Assembly (NCBI RefSeq): GCF_051175385.1
Contig: NZ_CP195106.1
Coordinates: 1,674,001-1,738,000, forward strand
Direction: 5' to 3'
Source: Tundrisphaera lichenicola
Lineage (GTDB): Bacteria; Planctomycetota; Planctomycetia; Isosphaerales; Isosphaeraceae
Length of the DNA: 64,000 nt
Positions 46,478 through 55,666 of this stretch are shown here, piece after piece (position 1 is the stretch's first letter; every line of letters begins with the position of its first letter). The notes below the pieces were generated by a model. It had not been told where the DNA came from and did no database searches. It worked only from the letters and a program-made list of their open reading frames with translations. Both the position numbers and the translations under genes were made by a program.

Positions 46478-47679
46478 ATGACGTACAGCCCCGAGATCGA
46501 GCATTCGATGCGGATGTTCCACGACTCGCTCTCGGAGAAGGACCGCAGGCGATATGCGGCCATCGAGGCCGCCAAGCTCGGCCATGGGGGCACCGAATAT
46601 ATCGCCACGCTTCTGGGCTGCGATCCCAAGACGATCCGCCAGGGCCAACAGGACCTGGATCGACTCCCTGACGGGCTCGGCGATCGGGTTCGTAAAAAAG
46701 GGGCGGCCCGAAGCCGTGCATAGGCTCCATCCCGCTCCTGGAGGAGAACTTCCTCCGGGTGCTCCGGGATCGCACGGCCGGTGACCCGATGCGGCAGGGG
46801 GTCCGCTGGACCGACCTGAACTATGAGCAGATCGCCGGCCACCTGGCCGAGGCGGGCACCCCAGTCAGCGTGCCGGTGGTCAAGCAACTGCTCAAGAAGC
46901 ACGGCTACGTCACCCGCAAGGCCCAGAAGGCCAGGGCGATGGGCGGGCATCCCGACCGCAACCAGCAGTTCGAGAACATCGCCCGGCTGAAGGGGGAGTA
47001 TCTCGGGACCGACAACCCGATCGTGAGCATCGACACCAAGAAGAAGGAGTTGATCGGCAATTTCTACCGGGCCGGGCACCTCCTGACCCAAGGGGTCATT
47101 GGGACGTTCGACCATGACTTCCCCAGCTTCGCCGAGGGTGTGGTCATCCCCCACGGGCTGTACGACGTGAAGGAGAACGACGGCCATGTGAACCTGGGGA
47201 CCAGCCACGACACGGGCGAGTTCGCCTGCGACAGCATCGAGCGGTGGTGGGAGGGCCAGGGCCGAGCCCGCTATCCCCGTGCGACCTCGATCTTGCTGCT
47301 GTGCGACGGCGGCGGCAGCAACAGTGCGAGCCAGTACCTGTTCAAGGAGGACCTCCAGGGTCTGGTCGATCGGCTCGGCATCGAGATCCGTGTGGCGCAC
47401 TACCCGCCGTACTGCTCGAAATACAACCCGATCGAGCATCGGCTGTTCCCGCACCTGACCCGAGCCTGCCAGGGCGTGATCTTCGAGAGCGTGGGTTTGG
47501 TGAAGGAGTTGATGGAGAAGGCGAGCACGAGCACGGGGCTGCGGGTGACGGTGGACATCCTGGAGAAGGTGTACCAGACGGGGCGGAAGTATGCGGCAGG
47601 GTTCAAGGAGGACATGAAGATCGTGTTCGACGAGATCCTGCCGAAGTGGAACTACAGGGCGGTCCCGAGCGAATCATGA
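46478..47679 (+). CDS. ISAzo13-type DDE transposase, split by a -1 frame change
   Basis: Frame 1 (46478-46723) codes the helix-turn-helix N-terminus (MTYSPEIEHSMRMFHDSLSE, then HGGTEYIATLLGCDPKTIRQ). Frame 2 continues from about 46700 to 47679 (PCIGSIPLLEENFLRVLRD...) with the DDE residues in IDTKKKE, LLCDGGGSN and CSKYNPIEHRLF. The frames meet at AAAAAAGGGG (46694-46703). The second frame has TAA at 46693-46695 and the first a TAG at 46721-46723, so the shift must occur in those 25 nt. Either programmed -1 shifting/slippage or loss of one G; adding one G restores a GGG run. Confidence 0.85.
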
Positions 47680-47681
47680 CT

Positions 47682-47701
47682 TCGGGAAGTTATCGAATCG
47701 G
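47682..47701 (-). repeat. right terminal inverted repeat of the IS
   Basis: Reads CCGATTCGATAACTTCCCGA on the minus strand; it begins just after the transposase stop codon. Confidence 0.9.
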
Positions 47702-48001
47702 CGATCCTAAGGCCCTTCCATCGGCCTAGGATGCCGATTACGGCCAGCGAACGATCCATTGCACCTGGCATGCGTGGCCTTTCGTCGTACTTAAAACCTG
47801 ATGGCCTTCGGCTCATGCTATCGCGATCGATACGGCTGGGCAACGACGGATGTCCAAGGCCTCTCGTTCGCAGCCTCCTTCGCTTCGTGCCACGCTCAGG
47901 TCGAGCACGCGGCGAGTCTCGGGATTGCCCTCGTCGATCTGGTGCCCGACGGGCTTCTCGGTTAACTTGTTCGGCGGGCTGGCGGGACTTCCGCCCTCCC
48001 G
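47702..48001 (-). other. 300-nt flank of the IS with an imperfect palindrome
   Basis: Outside the right IS end, ATCCTA(A)GGCC (47704-47714) pairs with GGCCTAGGAT (47722-47731), a 10-bp stem with one bulge. The rest is probably the displaced upstream region of the WD40 gene. The short frame ending MDRSLAVIGILGRWKGLRI runs towards the IS but does not join the WD40 frame cleanly. Confidence 0.5.
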
Positions 48002-48796
48002 ATGCCGGACCATCGGCCCGAGGGGGTGAATGCGTTGGCCAAGCGACCCCGGAATCTCTGGCGACGGCCCAATTCCTCGTTCCGGCTCGGCCAGAAGCGG
48101 CCGACCGATGCGAATCTGGATGAGCAGCGGCTCACGCTCTATCTGCCCGCGTTCGTCCTCGACTGGGCCGAGCAGCAGGCGAATCAGGCGGGCGTCTCGA
48201 CGGTCCAGATCTATTGCGCTGGGCTTCTCCGCGACGCGATCGAGGAAATCCGGGGCCGCGAGCAGTTGGCCCAGGCCGAAGCCAGGACGGGAGCACTCCA
48301 GGGGTTCCGCGACGTCACCGATGACCCCGAGTATCTGGCCGAGTGGAGTGCCTCGGCCGCACCGCGCAATCATGCCACGGCGATCCACCGGATCGAGGAC
48401 GACGAGCAACCCGGACCGCAAACCGATCCCAATCCCATGAGCGATCAACCCAGTCCGGCCGCGGTCGTCGTCCTCCGCCACTCGGCGAGCGGATCCGATG
48501 ACCCTTCGAGCTTCCTCGCCTCCATCCGACGAGGCGAGTCCGTCACCGAGGCCGCCTCGGGCGAGTTGCTCCAGGCGCTCAACGCCCTGGAGGTCGAATA
48601 TCGCGACGCTCGATCGATCGACCGACGGGTCGCTTACGCCCTACACCGACTGGCCTTCGAAGCGCAGATCCTCCACTCCGACGCCTGGCCGGGCTCGCTC
48701 GATGCCGAGACCGTCAACCTGATCCGAGTCGTCCAGGAGGCGGTCGACCGCGTCCTCTCCGGCGAGGACATCCGCTATTATCCCTCCTCGTCCTGA
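48002..48796 (+). CDS. hypothetical protein upstream of glcE
   Basis: 264 aa, start uncertain (ATG 48002, or TTG 48035 with GAGGGGG 8 nt upstream). Residues about 40-80 resemble a small DNA-binding or ribbon-helix-helix-like segment (EQRLTLYLPAFVLDWAEQQANQAGVSTVQIYCAGLL is split here into strand and helices); the remainder is acidic and helical with a C-terminal region that could be a second helical domain. No family recognised. 15 nt before glcE, so it may share its transcript. Confidence 0.65.
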   Translation: MPDHRPEGVNALAKRPRNLWRRPNSSFRLGQKRPTDANLDEQRLTLYLPAFVLDWAEQQANQAGVSTVQIYCAGLLRDAIEEIRGREQLAQAEARTGALQGFRDVTDDPEYLAEWSASAAPRNHATAIHRIEDDEQPGPQTDPNPMSDQPSPAAVVVLRHSASGSDDPSSFLASIRRGESVTEAASGELLQALNALEVEYRDARSIDRRVAYALHRLAFEAQILHSDAWPGSLDAETVNLIRVVQEAVDRVLSGEDIRYYPSSS

Positions 48797-48811
48797 TCGG
48801 AGTTAGCCCCC

Positions 48812-50065
48812 TTGGATTGGCCCCAGACATCGGCCGGCGGGACCCTCGGAGATGGCCGGTTCGCCTCGGCCACCGATCGCCCATCGACCCTATCCGAACT
48901 CGGCCCGATCGTCGCCCGTCGAGTCGGAGAAGGTCTGGCTATTTATCCCCAGGGAGGCTTGACCGCTCTCGACTACGGAGGAACTCCGCGAAGTCCCGGC
49001 GTGGCGATCGACCTTCGAGGTCTCGACCGGGTGATCGATTATCCGGCCGCCGACATGACGATCACGGTGGAGGCCGGGATTACTCTGGGCCGACTCCGAT
49101 CGGTGCTGTCCGAGCAAGGGCAACGCCTCTGCGTCGAAGCCCCCGAAGCCTCACAGGCCACCCTGGGCGGGATTTACGCGACCGACACCTCGGGGCCTCG
49201 CCGATTCGGCCAGGGGCGACCTCGCGACCAGATCATCGGCGTGAGTTACGTGGATGTCGAAGGGGAGCTGGTCAAGGGAGGTGGCCGGGTCGTCAAGAAC
49301 GTCGCCGGATACGACCTGCCCAAGCTCCTGACCGGATCGATGGGGACGCTCGGGATCATCGCCGAGCTGACCCTCAAGGTCCGCCCGAAGCCCGAGGCCT
49401 CGAGCCTGGCCTGGGTCCGATTCCGGAGACTGGCCGAGGCGAGCCAGGCGATCGAGCGGCTCAACACTTCGGGGACCCGGCCGGTGGCCCTTGAACTGTT
49501 GAACGCCCCGGCCGCCCGGAGGGTCGGTCGCATGGGCGATCTGCCCATCGAAGAATGGGTACTCGTGGTCGGGTTCGAGGACAATGCCGCCTCCGTGGCC
49601 TGGCAGGTCGACCGCCTGTCGCTGGAGTTGGGCCGGACCGACATCGTGGTCCGACAGGGGGACGATGCCGAGCCGCTCTGGTCGGCCTTGGTCGAGTCGC
49701 AAGCGGCGTCCGATGGGCCTCTGACGTTCCTGACCAACCTCAAACCATCGTTCGTCCCGGTGTTCCTGCAACAACTCGACCCAGGTCGCTGGGAGATCCA
49801 GGCTCACGCCGGCAATGGGATCGTGCGCGGTCATGCTTTCGAAGAAACCTCGATCGACTCGATCGGACACGAGATCGAACGCCTCCGGGCCGAGGCTCGG
49901 CGACTCGGAGCGAGCCTGACGCTCCCGCGATGCCCGACGGACTGGAAGGATCCGCTTCGGGTCTGGGGCGATCCCAGGTCCGACTGGGCGATGGCCGAAC
50001 GAGTCAAGTCCGCGCTCGATCCTGCAGGTGTGCTGAATCCAGGTCGGTTTGTGGGTAAGATTTAA
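48812..50065 (+). CDS. glcE: glycolate oxidase FAD-binding subunit GlcE
   Basis: 417 aa from TTG 48812 (GGAG 9 nt upstream). PCMH-type FAD domain: AIYPQGGLTALDYGG, EAPEASQATLGGIYATDTSG, GRVVKNVAGYDLPKLLTGSMGTLGI. It is the shorter flavoprotein partner of GlcD. The C-terminal half is variable, as in the family. 36 nt before the glcF start. Confidence 0.92.
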   Translation: MDWPQTSAGGTLGDGRFASATDRPSTLSELGPIVARRVGEGLAIYPQGGLTALDYGGTPRSPGVAIDLRGLDRVIDYPAADMTITVEAGITLGRLRSVLSEQGQRLCVEAPEASQATLGGIYATDTSGPRRFGQGRPRDQIIGVSYVDVEGELVKGGGRVVKNVAGYDLPKLLTGSMGTLGIIAELTLKVRPKPEASSLAWVRFRRLAEASQAIERLNTSGTRPVALELLNAPAARRVGRMGDLPIEEWVLVVGFEDNAASVAWQVDRLSLELGRTDIVVRQGDDAEPLWSALVESQAASDGPLTFLTNLKPSFVPVFLQQLDPGRWEIQAHAGNGIVRGHAFEETSIDSIGHEIERLRAEARRLGASLTLPRCPTDWKDPLRVWGDPRSDWAMAERVKSALDPAGVLNPGRFVGKI

Positions 50066-50101
50066 CCAGCTCGAACCTTGCCCACCGAGGTCTCTCCCCT
50101 C

Positions 50102-51430
50102 ATGGCGATCGCGAACGAACCCTCATCGACACCGGGCAAGTCTGGCGTGGACCTGGACTGGCTGGCCTCGAAGATCCCTTATGGCCTCTATCAGGATTGC
50201 GTCCATTGCGGGCTCTGCACCGCGAGTTGTCCGACCTACGTCGAGACGTCGGACGAGAATGACAGCCCTCGCGGCCGGATCTATCTGATGCGCGCGGTCG
50301 CCGATGGTCGGGTCGGGGCCTCGGCCGAGGTCCGCAAGCATCTCGATCTCTGCCTCGACTGCCGGGCCTGCGAATCGGCCTGCCCGTCGGGAGTCCAGTA
50401 CGGCAAGATCATCGAGCCCTTCAAGGTCGCGCTTCATGCTTCGGCCCCGTCCTCGGACCGGACCGGATTACTGCAGCGCCTGATCCTCCATCACCTGTTC
50501 CCGTTCGCCGGTCGGGTCAAGTTGGCACTGGCCCCAGCCCGGTTCCTCCAGAAGTTCGGGGCGCTCGACCTGGCCGATCGGGTGGGCCTGACCCGGCTCC
50601 TTCCCCCAACACTCCGGCGGTTGCAGGGCATGCTACCGACCTTGACGGGTCCGGGAAGCCGATTGCCGGAAGTCCTCCCGCCGATCGGGCCGAAGCGGGC
50701 GAGGGTCGCCCTCTTTCTCGGTTGCGTGGCCGATGCGATGTTTCCCGAGACCAACGCCGCAACCGCCCGGGTCCTCCAGGCCAACGGCTGCGAGGTCGTC
50801 GTGCCTCCAGGGCAGGGATGTTGCGGGGCCATCCATTACCACTCCGGCTCCGAGGCCCCTGCGCTCGAGATGGCCCGCCGGAATATCGCGGTCTTCGATC
50901 CCGACGACTTCGACGCCATCATCGTCAACGCCGCCGGTTGCGGGGCGATGCTCAAGGATTACGCCCATCTCCTGCCACCTGACGATCAGGAAGCCGCCCG
51001 GAAGTTCGTGAGCAAGGTTCGCGACATCTCCGAGTTCCTGGTCGGTCTCGGCCCAATCGCCCCGAAGCATTCCCTCCCGCTCAAGGTCACCTATCACGAC
51101 GCTTGTCACCTTTGCCACGGACAGCAGATACGTTCCGAGCCTCGACAACTCCTGGGTATGATTCCCGGAATCGAGCTGGTCCCGCTGGACGAGAGCGAAC
51201 TTTGCTGTGGGGCGGCGGGGACCTACAACCTCACCCAGCCCGAGATGTCCGAGCGGCTCGGCAAGCGCAAGATGGATCGGATCGCCGCGACCGGGGCCAC
51301 CCTGGTCGCGACCGGTAACGTCGGGTGTATCCTCCAGATCGCCCGCCAGGTCAAGCAGTCGGGCCGGGCCATCCGGGTCGCCCACCCGGTCGACCTGCTG
51401 GACCAGGCCTATCGAGGGACCTCGCGATGA
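50102..51430 (+). CDS. glcF: glycolate oxidase iron-sulfur subunit GlcF
   Basis: 442 aa from ATG 50102 (TTG 50078 is possible but has no ribosome site). Two [4Fe-4S] motifs, CVHCGLCTASCP and CLDCRACESACP, carry electrons from the flavin subunits to the quinone pool. Two CCG domains follow (GCCGAIHYHSG and CCGAAGTYNL), typical of GlcF/heterodisulfide-reductase-like proteins. Its stop overlaps the next small gene by ATGA. Confidence 0.95.
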   Translation: MAIANEPSSTPGKSGVDLDWLASKIPYGLYQDCVHCGLCTASCPTYVETSDENDSPRGRIYLMRAVADGRVGASAEVRKHLDLCLDCRACESACPSGVQYGKIIEPFKVALHASAPSSDRTGLLQRLILHHLFPFAGRVKLALAPARFLQKFGALDLADRVGLTRLLPPTLRRLQGMLPTLTGPGSRLPEVLPPIGPKRARVALFLGCVADAMFPETNAATARVLQANGCEVVVPPGQGCCGAIHYHSGSEAPALEMARRNIAVFDPDDFDAIIVNAAGCGAMLKDYAHLLPPDDQEAARKFVSKVRDISEFLVGLGPIAPKHSLPLKVTYHDACHLCHGQQIRSEPRQLLGMIPGIELVPLDESELCCGAAGTYNLTQPEMSERLGKRKMDRIAATGATLVATGNVGCILQIARQVKQSGRAIRVAHPVDLLDQAYRGTSR

Positions 51431-51642
51431 GGATCGAGACGCTCTATGTGATCCTCGACCGGAACGGCAAGTCCCGCGTCGTTCGGGATCAGACGACCGA
51501 CTCGATCAGCCTGAACGAGCTCCTCGCCGATGGATGGCGGCCGACGCGGGAAACTCCCTTCGGCGGGAGCGGAATCGAGATCCTGATCCTCCTGGAGCGA
51601 GAGGCCGAGGGGTCGTTCGGGTTCGGCTTCAGGCCGAGTTGA
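51427..51642 (+). CDS. small DUF4177-like protein
   Basis: 71 aa from ATG 51427, coupled to glcF by a 4-nt ATGA overlap. Strand-helix-strand pattern: TLYVILDRNG, then LNELLADGWRPTRETP, then ILILLERE, as in DUF4177-type small proteins (LNELG..GWELV....LKR). Function unknown; it could be a small accessory of glycolate oxidase. Its 3' end overlaps convergent punA by 14 nt. Confidence 0.68.
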   Translation: MRIETLYVILDRNGKSRVVRDQTTDSISLNELLADGWRPTRETPFGGSGIEILILLEREAEGSFGFGFRPS

Positions 51643-52459
51643 TCCGCGCGAGTATCGCCTCGATCAGCAGGCCCAGCCTTTGGCCCGCCTCTTCACCGGT
51701 CTCGATCACTTCTTCATGCGTGATCGCCTCGCCGGTGATCCCGGCGGCGGCATTGGTGACCAGTGCAAAAGCCAGGACGTCCATCCCGGCATGACGGGCG
51801 ACGATTGCCTCGGGGACCGTCGACATCCCGACCACGTCGGCCCCGAGGGTCTGGAGCATCCGGATTTCGGCGGGTGTCTCGTAGCTCGGGCCGGGCAGGC
51901 AGGCGTAGACCCCTTCGCGAAGTGTCGAGCCGAGTCGGTCGGCCTCGATCCGGGCGATCCCGCGAAGCTCGGGCGAATAAACGCGGGTCATGTCGGGAAA
52001 TCGGGTCCCGAGCCGTTCGTCGTTCGTCCCTCTCAGCGGGTTCGACCCGATCAGGTTCAGGTGGTCGGAGAGGCAGACGAGGTCGCCCGGCTGGAAGTCG
52101 GAATGGATGCCGCCGGTGGCGGCGGTGAGGATCAAGGTCTTCACGCCGAGGGCCTGCAAGACGCGCACGGGGAAAGTCACGGTCTCTAGGTCATGCCCTT
52201 CATAAAAGTGAAATCGACCTTGAAGTGCGGCCACTCGGGTCGGTCCCAGGTGGCCGACCAGGAAGTTTCCCAGGTGCCCGGCAACGGTCGGCCGGGGGAA
52301 GTTCGGGATCTCAGCATAAGGGACAACCGTTGGATCCGAGAGTCGGTCGGCCAGCTCGCCCAGGCCGGAGCCGAGGACGATGGCAATCGTCGGCGGATCC
52401 TGGATCCGAGTCCTGAGGAAATCGGCGGAGGCCGCGATCCGGTCGTGAAGCCTGGTCAT
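51629..52459 (-). CDS. punA: purine nucleoside phosphorylase
   Basis: 276 aa, the class I trimeric PNP type. It splits inosine and guanosine with phosphate to base and ribose-1-phosphate. Motifs: AIVLGSGLGELAD (phosphate loop), RFHFYEGHD, LTAATGGIHSDF, GPSYETPAEIRML and MSTVPEAIVARH, and VTNAAAGI. The start codon overlaps the nupC stop by ATGA. Last gene of the nucleoside operon. Confidence 0.95.
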   Translation of the reverse strand: MTRLHDRIAASADFLRTRIQDPPTIAIVLGSGLGELADRLSDPTVVPYAEIPNFPRPTVAGHLGNFLVGHLGPTRVAALQGRFHFYEGHDLETVTFPVRVLQALGVKTLILTAATGGIHSDFQPGDLVCLSDHLNLIGSNPLRGTNDERLGTRFPDMTRVYSPELRGIARIEADRLGSTLREGVYACLPGPSYETPAEIRMLQTLGADVVGMSTVPEAIVARHAGMDVLAFALVTNAAAGITGEAITHEEVIETGEEAGQRLGLLIEAILARINSA

Positions 52460-53661
52460 AGGAGGATCCCCGCGATGCAGGCCGAGAGGAAGTTGGCCAG
52501 CGTCCCCGCCAGCAAGGCCCTGAAGCCGAGCTGGGCCAGATCGACGCGTCGCTCGGGAGCCAGGGCTCCGATCCCTCCGAGCTGGATCCCGATCGAGCTG
52601 AAGTTCGCGAAGCCGCAGAGGGCATAGGTCGCGATCGTGAACGAACGGGGGTCGATCGAGCCTTTGAGGTCCTTCAACTGCCCATAGGCGATCAGCTCAT
52701 TGAGGACGGTCCGGGTTCCCAGCAAGCCGCCCACGACCGGGCAGTCACGCCAGGGGATTCCCAGGAGGAACGCGACCGGCGACAGGATCATCCCGAACAG
52801 GGATTGCAACGAGGTTCCGACATAACTCAGGCCCTTATTCATCAACGCTATCAGCGCCAGGAACGAGATCAACATGGCCGCGATGTTCAGGGCCAGTTGG
52901 AGCCCCTCGCGAGTCCCTCGCGAGGCGGCGTCCAGGAGGTTGGCGTCGGGTCGCGAGGCATCCGGCCGCGCATTGCCGAGGGTCTCGGGATTCCCCGTCT
53001 CCGGGATCAACATCTTGGAGAGCAGGATCGTCCCGGGAGCGGTCATGATGACCGCCGTCAGAATGTGACGGGGCTCGACCCCGAAGGCGAAATAAGCTGC
53101 CATGACCCCGCCCGAGACGTGAGCCATTCCCGAGGTCATCACCGTCAGCAATTCCGATCGAGTCAATCGAGGGAGGTAAGGCCGAATGGTCAGCGGGGCC
53201 TCGGTCTGGCCGAGGAACAGCGACGCCGCCACGTTGAGCGACTCGGCCCCGCTCGCCCCCATCAGCCGTTCCATCACCAGGGCCAGGAGTCGGACGACCC
53301 ATTGCATGACCCCGAGGTGATAGAGGACCGCGAACAGCGCGGCGACGAAGATCACGGTCGGAAGGACCCGAAACGCGAAGACGAAGCCAGCCGGCCCGCC
53401 GGGGGCGACGAGTTTCTCGCCGAAGACGAACGCCGATCCGTCCATCGCACAATCGAGCACTCCTTTCACGAAGCCGCCCGCCCGTTCCAGGGCGATTCGC
53501 CCCCAGGTCACTCGCAGGACGATCAAGGCGAACGCCCACTGGAGGAGAAGTCCCCAGATTACGACCCTCCGCGAGATTGCCCGGCGGTCGCTCGACAAGG
53601 CGTAGACCAACGCAAGAATTGCGACGATGCCAAGAAGGCTCTGCAACCGTTCGGTCGGCAT
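52456..53661 (-). CDS. nupC: NupC-type concentrative nucleoside transporter
   Basis: 401 aa with about ten hydrophobic segments. CNT family signatures are visible: FGEKLVAPGGPAGFVFAFRVLPTVIF at the core helix, ESLNVAASLFLGQTEAPL, and GTRTVLNELIAYGQL, and CGFANFSSIGIQLGGIGAL near the end. Imports nucleosides with Na+ or H+, feeding the phosphorylases coded on either side. Confidence 0.94.
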   Translation of the reverse strand: MPTERLQSLLGIVAILALVYALSSDRRAISRRVVIWGLLLQWAFALIVLRVTWGRIALERAGGFVKGVLDCAMDGSAFVFGEKLVAPGGPAGFVFAFRVLPTVIFVAALFAVLYHLGVMQWVVRLLALVMERLMGASGAESLNVAASLFLGQTEAPLTIRPYLPRLTRSELLTVMTSGMAHVSGGVMAAYFAFGVEPRHILTAVIMTAPGTILLSKMLIPETGNPETLGNARPDASRPDANLLDAASRGTREGLQLALNIAAMLISFLALIALMNKGLSYVGTSLQSLFGMILSPVAFLLGIPWRDCPVVGGLLGTRTVLNELIAYGQLKDLKGSIDPRSFTIATYALCGFANFSSIGIQLGGIGALAPERRVDLAQLGFRALLAGTLANFLSACIAGILL

Positions 53662-53676
53662 CCGGGGGCCTTTCCG

Positions 53677-54975
53677 TCAGATTCGTTCGACAATCAGGGG
53701 TTCGACCGTGACCGGCCCCGGCTCGACCCGGTAGGCTTCGCCGATCATGGTCAAGGCGTCCTCGATCCCCGGCTGGTCATTGACCAGGACCGTGCAAAGC
53801 GGCTCCCCGACCTCGACGCGGTCTCCCACCTTCTTGTGGAGGATCACGCCGACCGCGTGGTCGATCGCCGAGTCGACCCGGGATCGACCGGCCCCGAGCA
53901 TCATCGTCGCGTGGCCGATCGGTCGGGCGGCCAGCGAGTGGACGTAGCCCGCGACCTTGGAGTCGACCTCGATCGAGCCATTGGGCTGGGGGAGCTTCGA
54001 CAGGTCGTCGATCGCATGAGCGTCCCCCCCCTGAGCGGCTACGACCTTCCGGAAATGGGCCAGGGCCGATCCGTCGGAGATCGTCCGCCAGCAACGCTCC
54101 CGGGCTTCTTCAAGGGTCGAGGCAACATCGCCCATCAAGACCATCTCGGCGGCCAGTTCGACCGACAGGTCCATGAGGTCGCCCGGCCCGTGCCCTCGGA
54201 GGCATTCCACGCACTCGGCCACCTCGACCGCATTCCCCACGGCCTTCCCGAGCGGCTGTTCCATTCGCGTGATCAAGGCTCGCATCTTCTTGCCCAGCCC
54301 CTGGCCGATCGCGACCATCGAACGGGCCAGGGCTCGCGAGTCTTCCAGTCGTTCCATGAACGCGCCATTGCCCGTCTTCACGTCGAGGACCAACCCATCG
54401 ATCCCTTCGGCCAGCTTCTTGGACATGATCGAGGCCGAGATCAAGGGAATCGACTCGACCGTGGCCGTGGCATCGCGCAGGGCGTAGAGCATCTTGTCGG
54501 CGGGGGCGATCTCGGCGGTCTGGCCGATCAGGACCAGCCCGCATTCGTTCAGGACCGCCTTGTAACGTTCCAGGTCGAGGTCGACCCGGAAGCCGGGGAT
54601 CGATTCCAGCTTATCGAGCGTCCCCCCGGTGTGACCCAGGCCCCGGCCCGAGACCATCGGCACCGGGACTCCGGCCGCTGCCGCGATCGGCGCGAGGATG
54701 AGCGAGGTCTTGTCCCCCACGCCGCCGGTGCTGTGCTTGTCGATCTTCAGGCCTGGTGTTTCCGAGAGGTCGACGATCGAGCCAGAACGCATCATGGCGT
54801 CGGTCAGGGCGGCGGTCTCCCGATCAGTCATCCCGCGCCAGAGGATCGCCATCAGGAGCGCAGACCACTGGTAATCGGCCACGTCCCGGCCGATTCCTTC
54901 GACCATCCAATCGATTTCCTCGACCGACAGGTCCGACCCTTCCCGCTTCTTGCGGATGATGTCCACCGCACGCAT
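53677..54975 (-). CDS. pyrimidine-nucleoside (thymidine) phosphorylase
   Basis: 432 aa from ATG 54975 (GAGG 7 nt upstream; ATG 54981 is too close to it). Phosphorolysis of thymidine, uridine or deoxyuridine. Motifs: MRAVDIIRKKREG start, KIDKHSTGGVGDKTSL, VPMVSGRGLGHTGGTLDKLE, and SIMSKKLAEG plus VLDVKTGNGAFM. The Pdp/DeoA choice cannot be made by eye; the N-terminus is closer to Bacillus Pdp. 15 nt from nupC and 22 nt after upp. Confidence 0.94.
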   Translation of the reverse strand: MRAVDIIRKKREGSDLSVEEIDWMVEGIGRDVADYQWSALLMAILWRGMTDRETAALTDAMMRSGSIVDLSETPGLKIDKHSTGGVGDKTSLILAPIAAAAGVPVPMVSGRGLGHTGGTLDKLESIPGFRVDLDLERYKAVLNECGLVLIGQTAEIAPADKMLYALRDATATVESIPLISASIMSKKLAEGIDGLVLDVKTGNGAFMERLEDSRALARSMVAIGQGLGKKMRALITRMEQPLGKAVGNAVEVAECVECLRGHGPGDLMDLSVELAAEMVLMGDVASTLEEARERCWRTISDGSALAHFRKVVAAQGGDAHAIDDLSKLPQPNGSIEVDSKVAGYVHSLAARPIGHATMMLGAGRSRVDSAIDHAVGVILHKKVGDRVEVGEPLCTVLVNDQPGIEDALTMIGEAYRVEPGPVTVEPLIVERI

Positions 54976-54997
54976 GATCATTCCTCGGTGGGTCGTG

Positions 54998-55666
54998 TTA
55001 CTTGGTCGCGAACTGGCGGTCGCCGGCATCGCCGAGGCCGGGATAGATGAAGCCAACCTCGTTCAGTCGATCGTCGATCGCACCGACGTGGATGGGAATG
55101 TCGGGCATCGCCCGGGTGAGATGGGCGATCCCCTCGGGAGCCGCCAGGAGGGCCAGGAATTTGATCCGGGTTGCTCCACATGCCTTGACCAGCTCGCAAG
55201 CCCGGGCCGCGGACCCGCCGGTGGCCAGCATCGGGTCGACGACCAGGACCAGGCCGACCTTGGCGACATTCGGCACCCGGGTGTAATACTGCTCGGGCAG
55301 GAGCGTATGCTCATCGCGACGAAGGCCGATATGCCAGACCTCGGCCTCGGGGATCACGTCGAGGATCCCATCGGCCATCCCTAGCCCGGCCCGGAGGACG
55401 GGGACGATGGCGACCGACTCCGCCAGGATCGGGCAACTCGTCCTTGCGAGGGGGGTCTCGATCTCGACCGAATGCATCGCCAGGTCGGTCGTCGCTTCGG
55501 CGGCCAGCAGCATGGCCGAGACTCGGACCAGACGCCGGAACTCGGCGGGGGCCGTGGCGACATCGCGCAGCGCAGCAATCTTACTCAGGACCAGCGGGTG
55601 ATTCGACGGATGCACCGATGCCACGAAGTCACTCCGGGAGGGGCTTTCGGAGGAGTCGCCGATCAC
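54998..55666 (-). CDS. upp: uracil phosphoribosyltransferase
   Basis: 222 aa. It makes UMP from uracil and PRPP, salvaging the base released by the next enzyme. Motifs: PLVLSKIAALRD, LAMHSVEIETPLA, PVLRAGLGMADGI, and the PRPP loop VVDPMLATGGSA followed by LLAAPEGI. A first gene of upp-phosphorylase-nupC-punA, with fusA's terminator upstream. Confidence 0.95.
   Translation of the reverse strand: MIGDSSESPSRSDFVASVHPSNHPLVLSKIAALRDVATAPAEFRRLVRVSAMLLAAEATTDLAMHSVEIETPLARTSCPILAESVAIVPVLRAGLGMADGILDVIPEAEVWHIGLRRDEHTLLPEQYYTRVPNVAKVGLVLVVDPMLATGGSAARACELVKACGATRIKFLALLAAPEGIAHLTRAMPDIPIHVGAIDDRLNEVGFIYPGLGDAGDRQFATK

Larger units (their letters stand above)
46395..47701 (+). mobile_element. ISAzo13-family insertion sequence, about 1.3 kb
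   Basis: Bounded by the 20-bp perfect inverted repeat CCGATTCGATAACTTCCCGA, at 46395-46414 and, inverted, 47682-47701. It contains one DDE transposase in two frames on the + strand. No convincing target duplication: a CG is shared at both edges but overlaps the repeat. Length and transposase type fit the ISAzo13 family. Confidence 0.88.

Noticed and set aside
46694..46703. AAAAAAGGGG as a canonical A AAA AAG slippery heptamer
   Set aside because: In the zero frame the codons are AAA AAA GGG, not A AAA AAG, so the classical tandem slip does not apply; left open as slippage or deletion.
52804..55050. A 748-aa + strand open frame opposite nupC and the pyrimidine phosphorylase
   Set aside because: It is antisense to well-conserved genes and rich in Arg/Asp/His/Gly as expected of shadow frames. 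The same applies to the 568-aa frame opposite topA.
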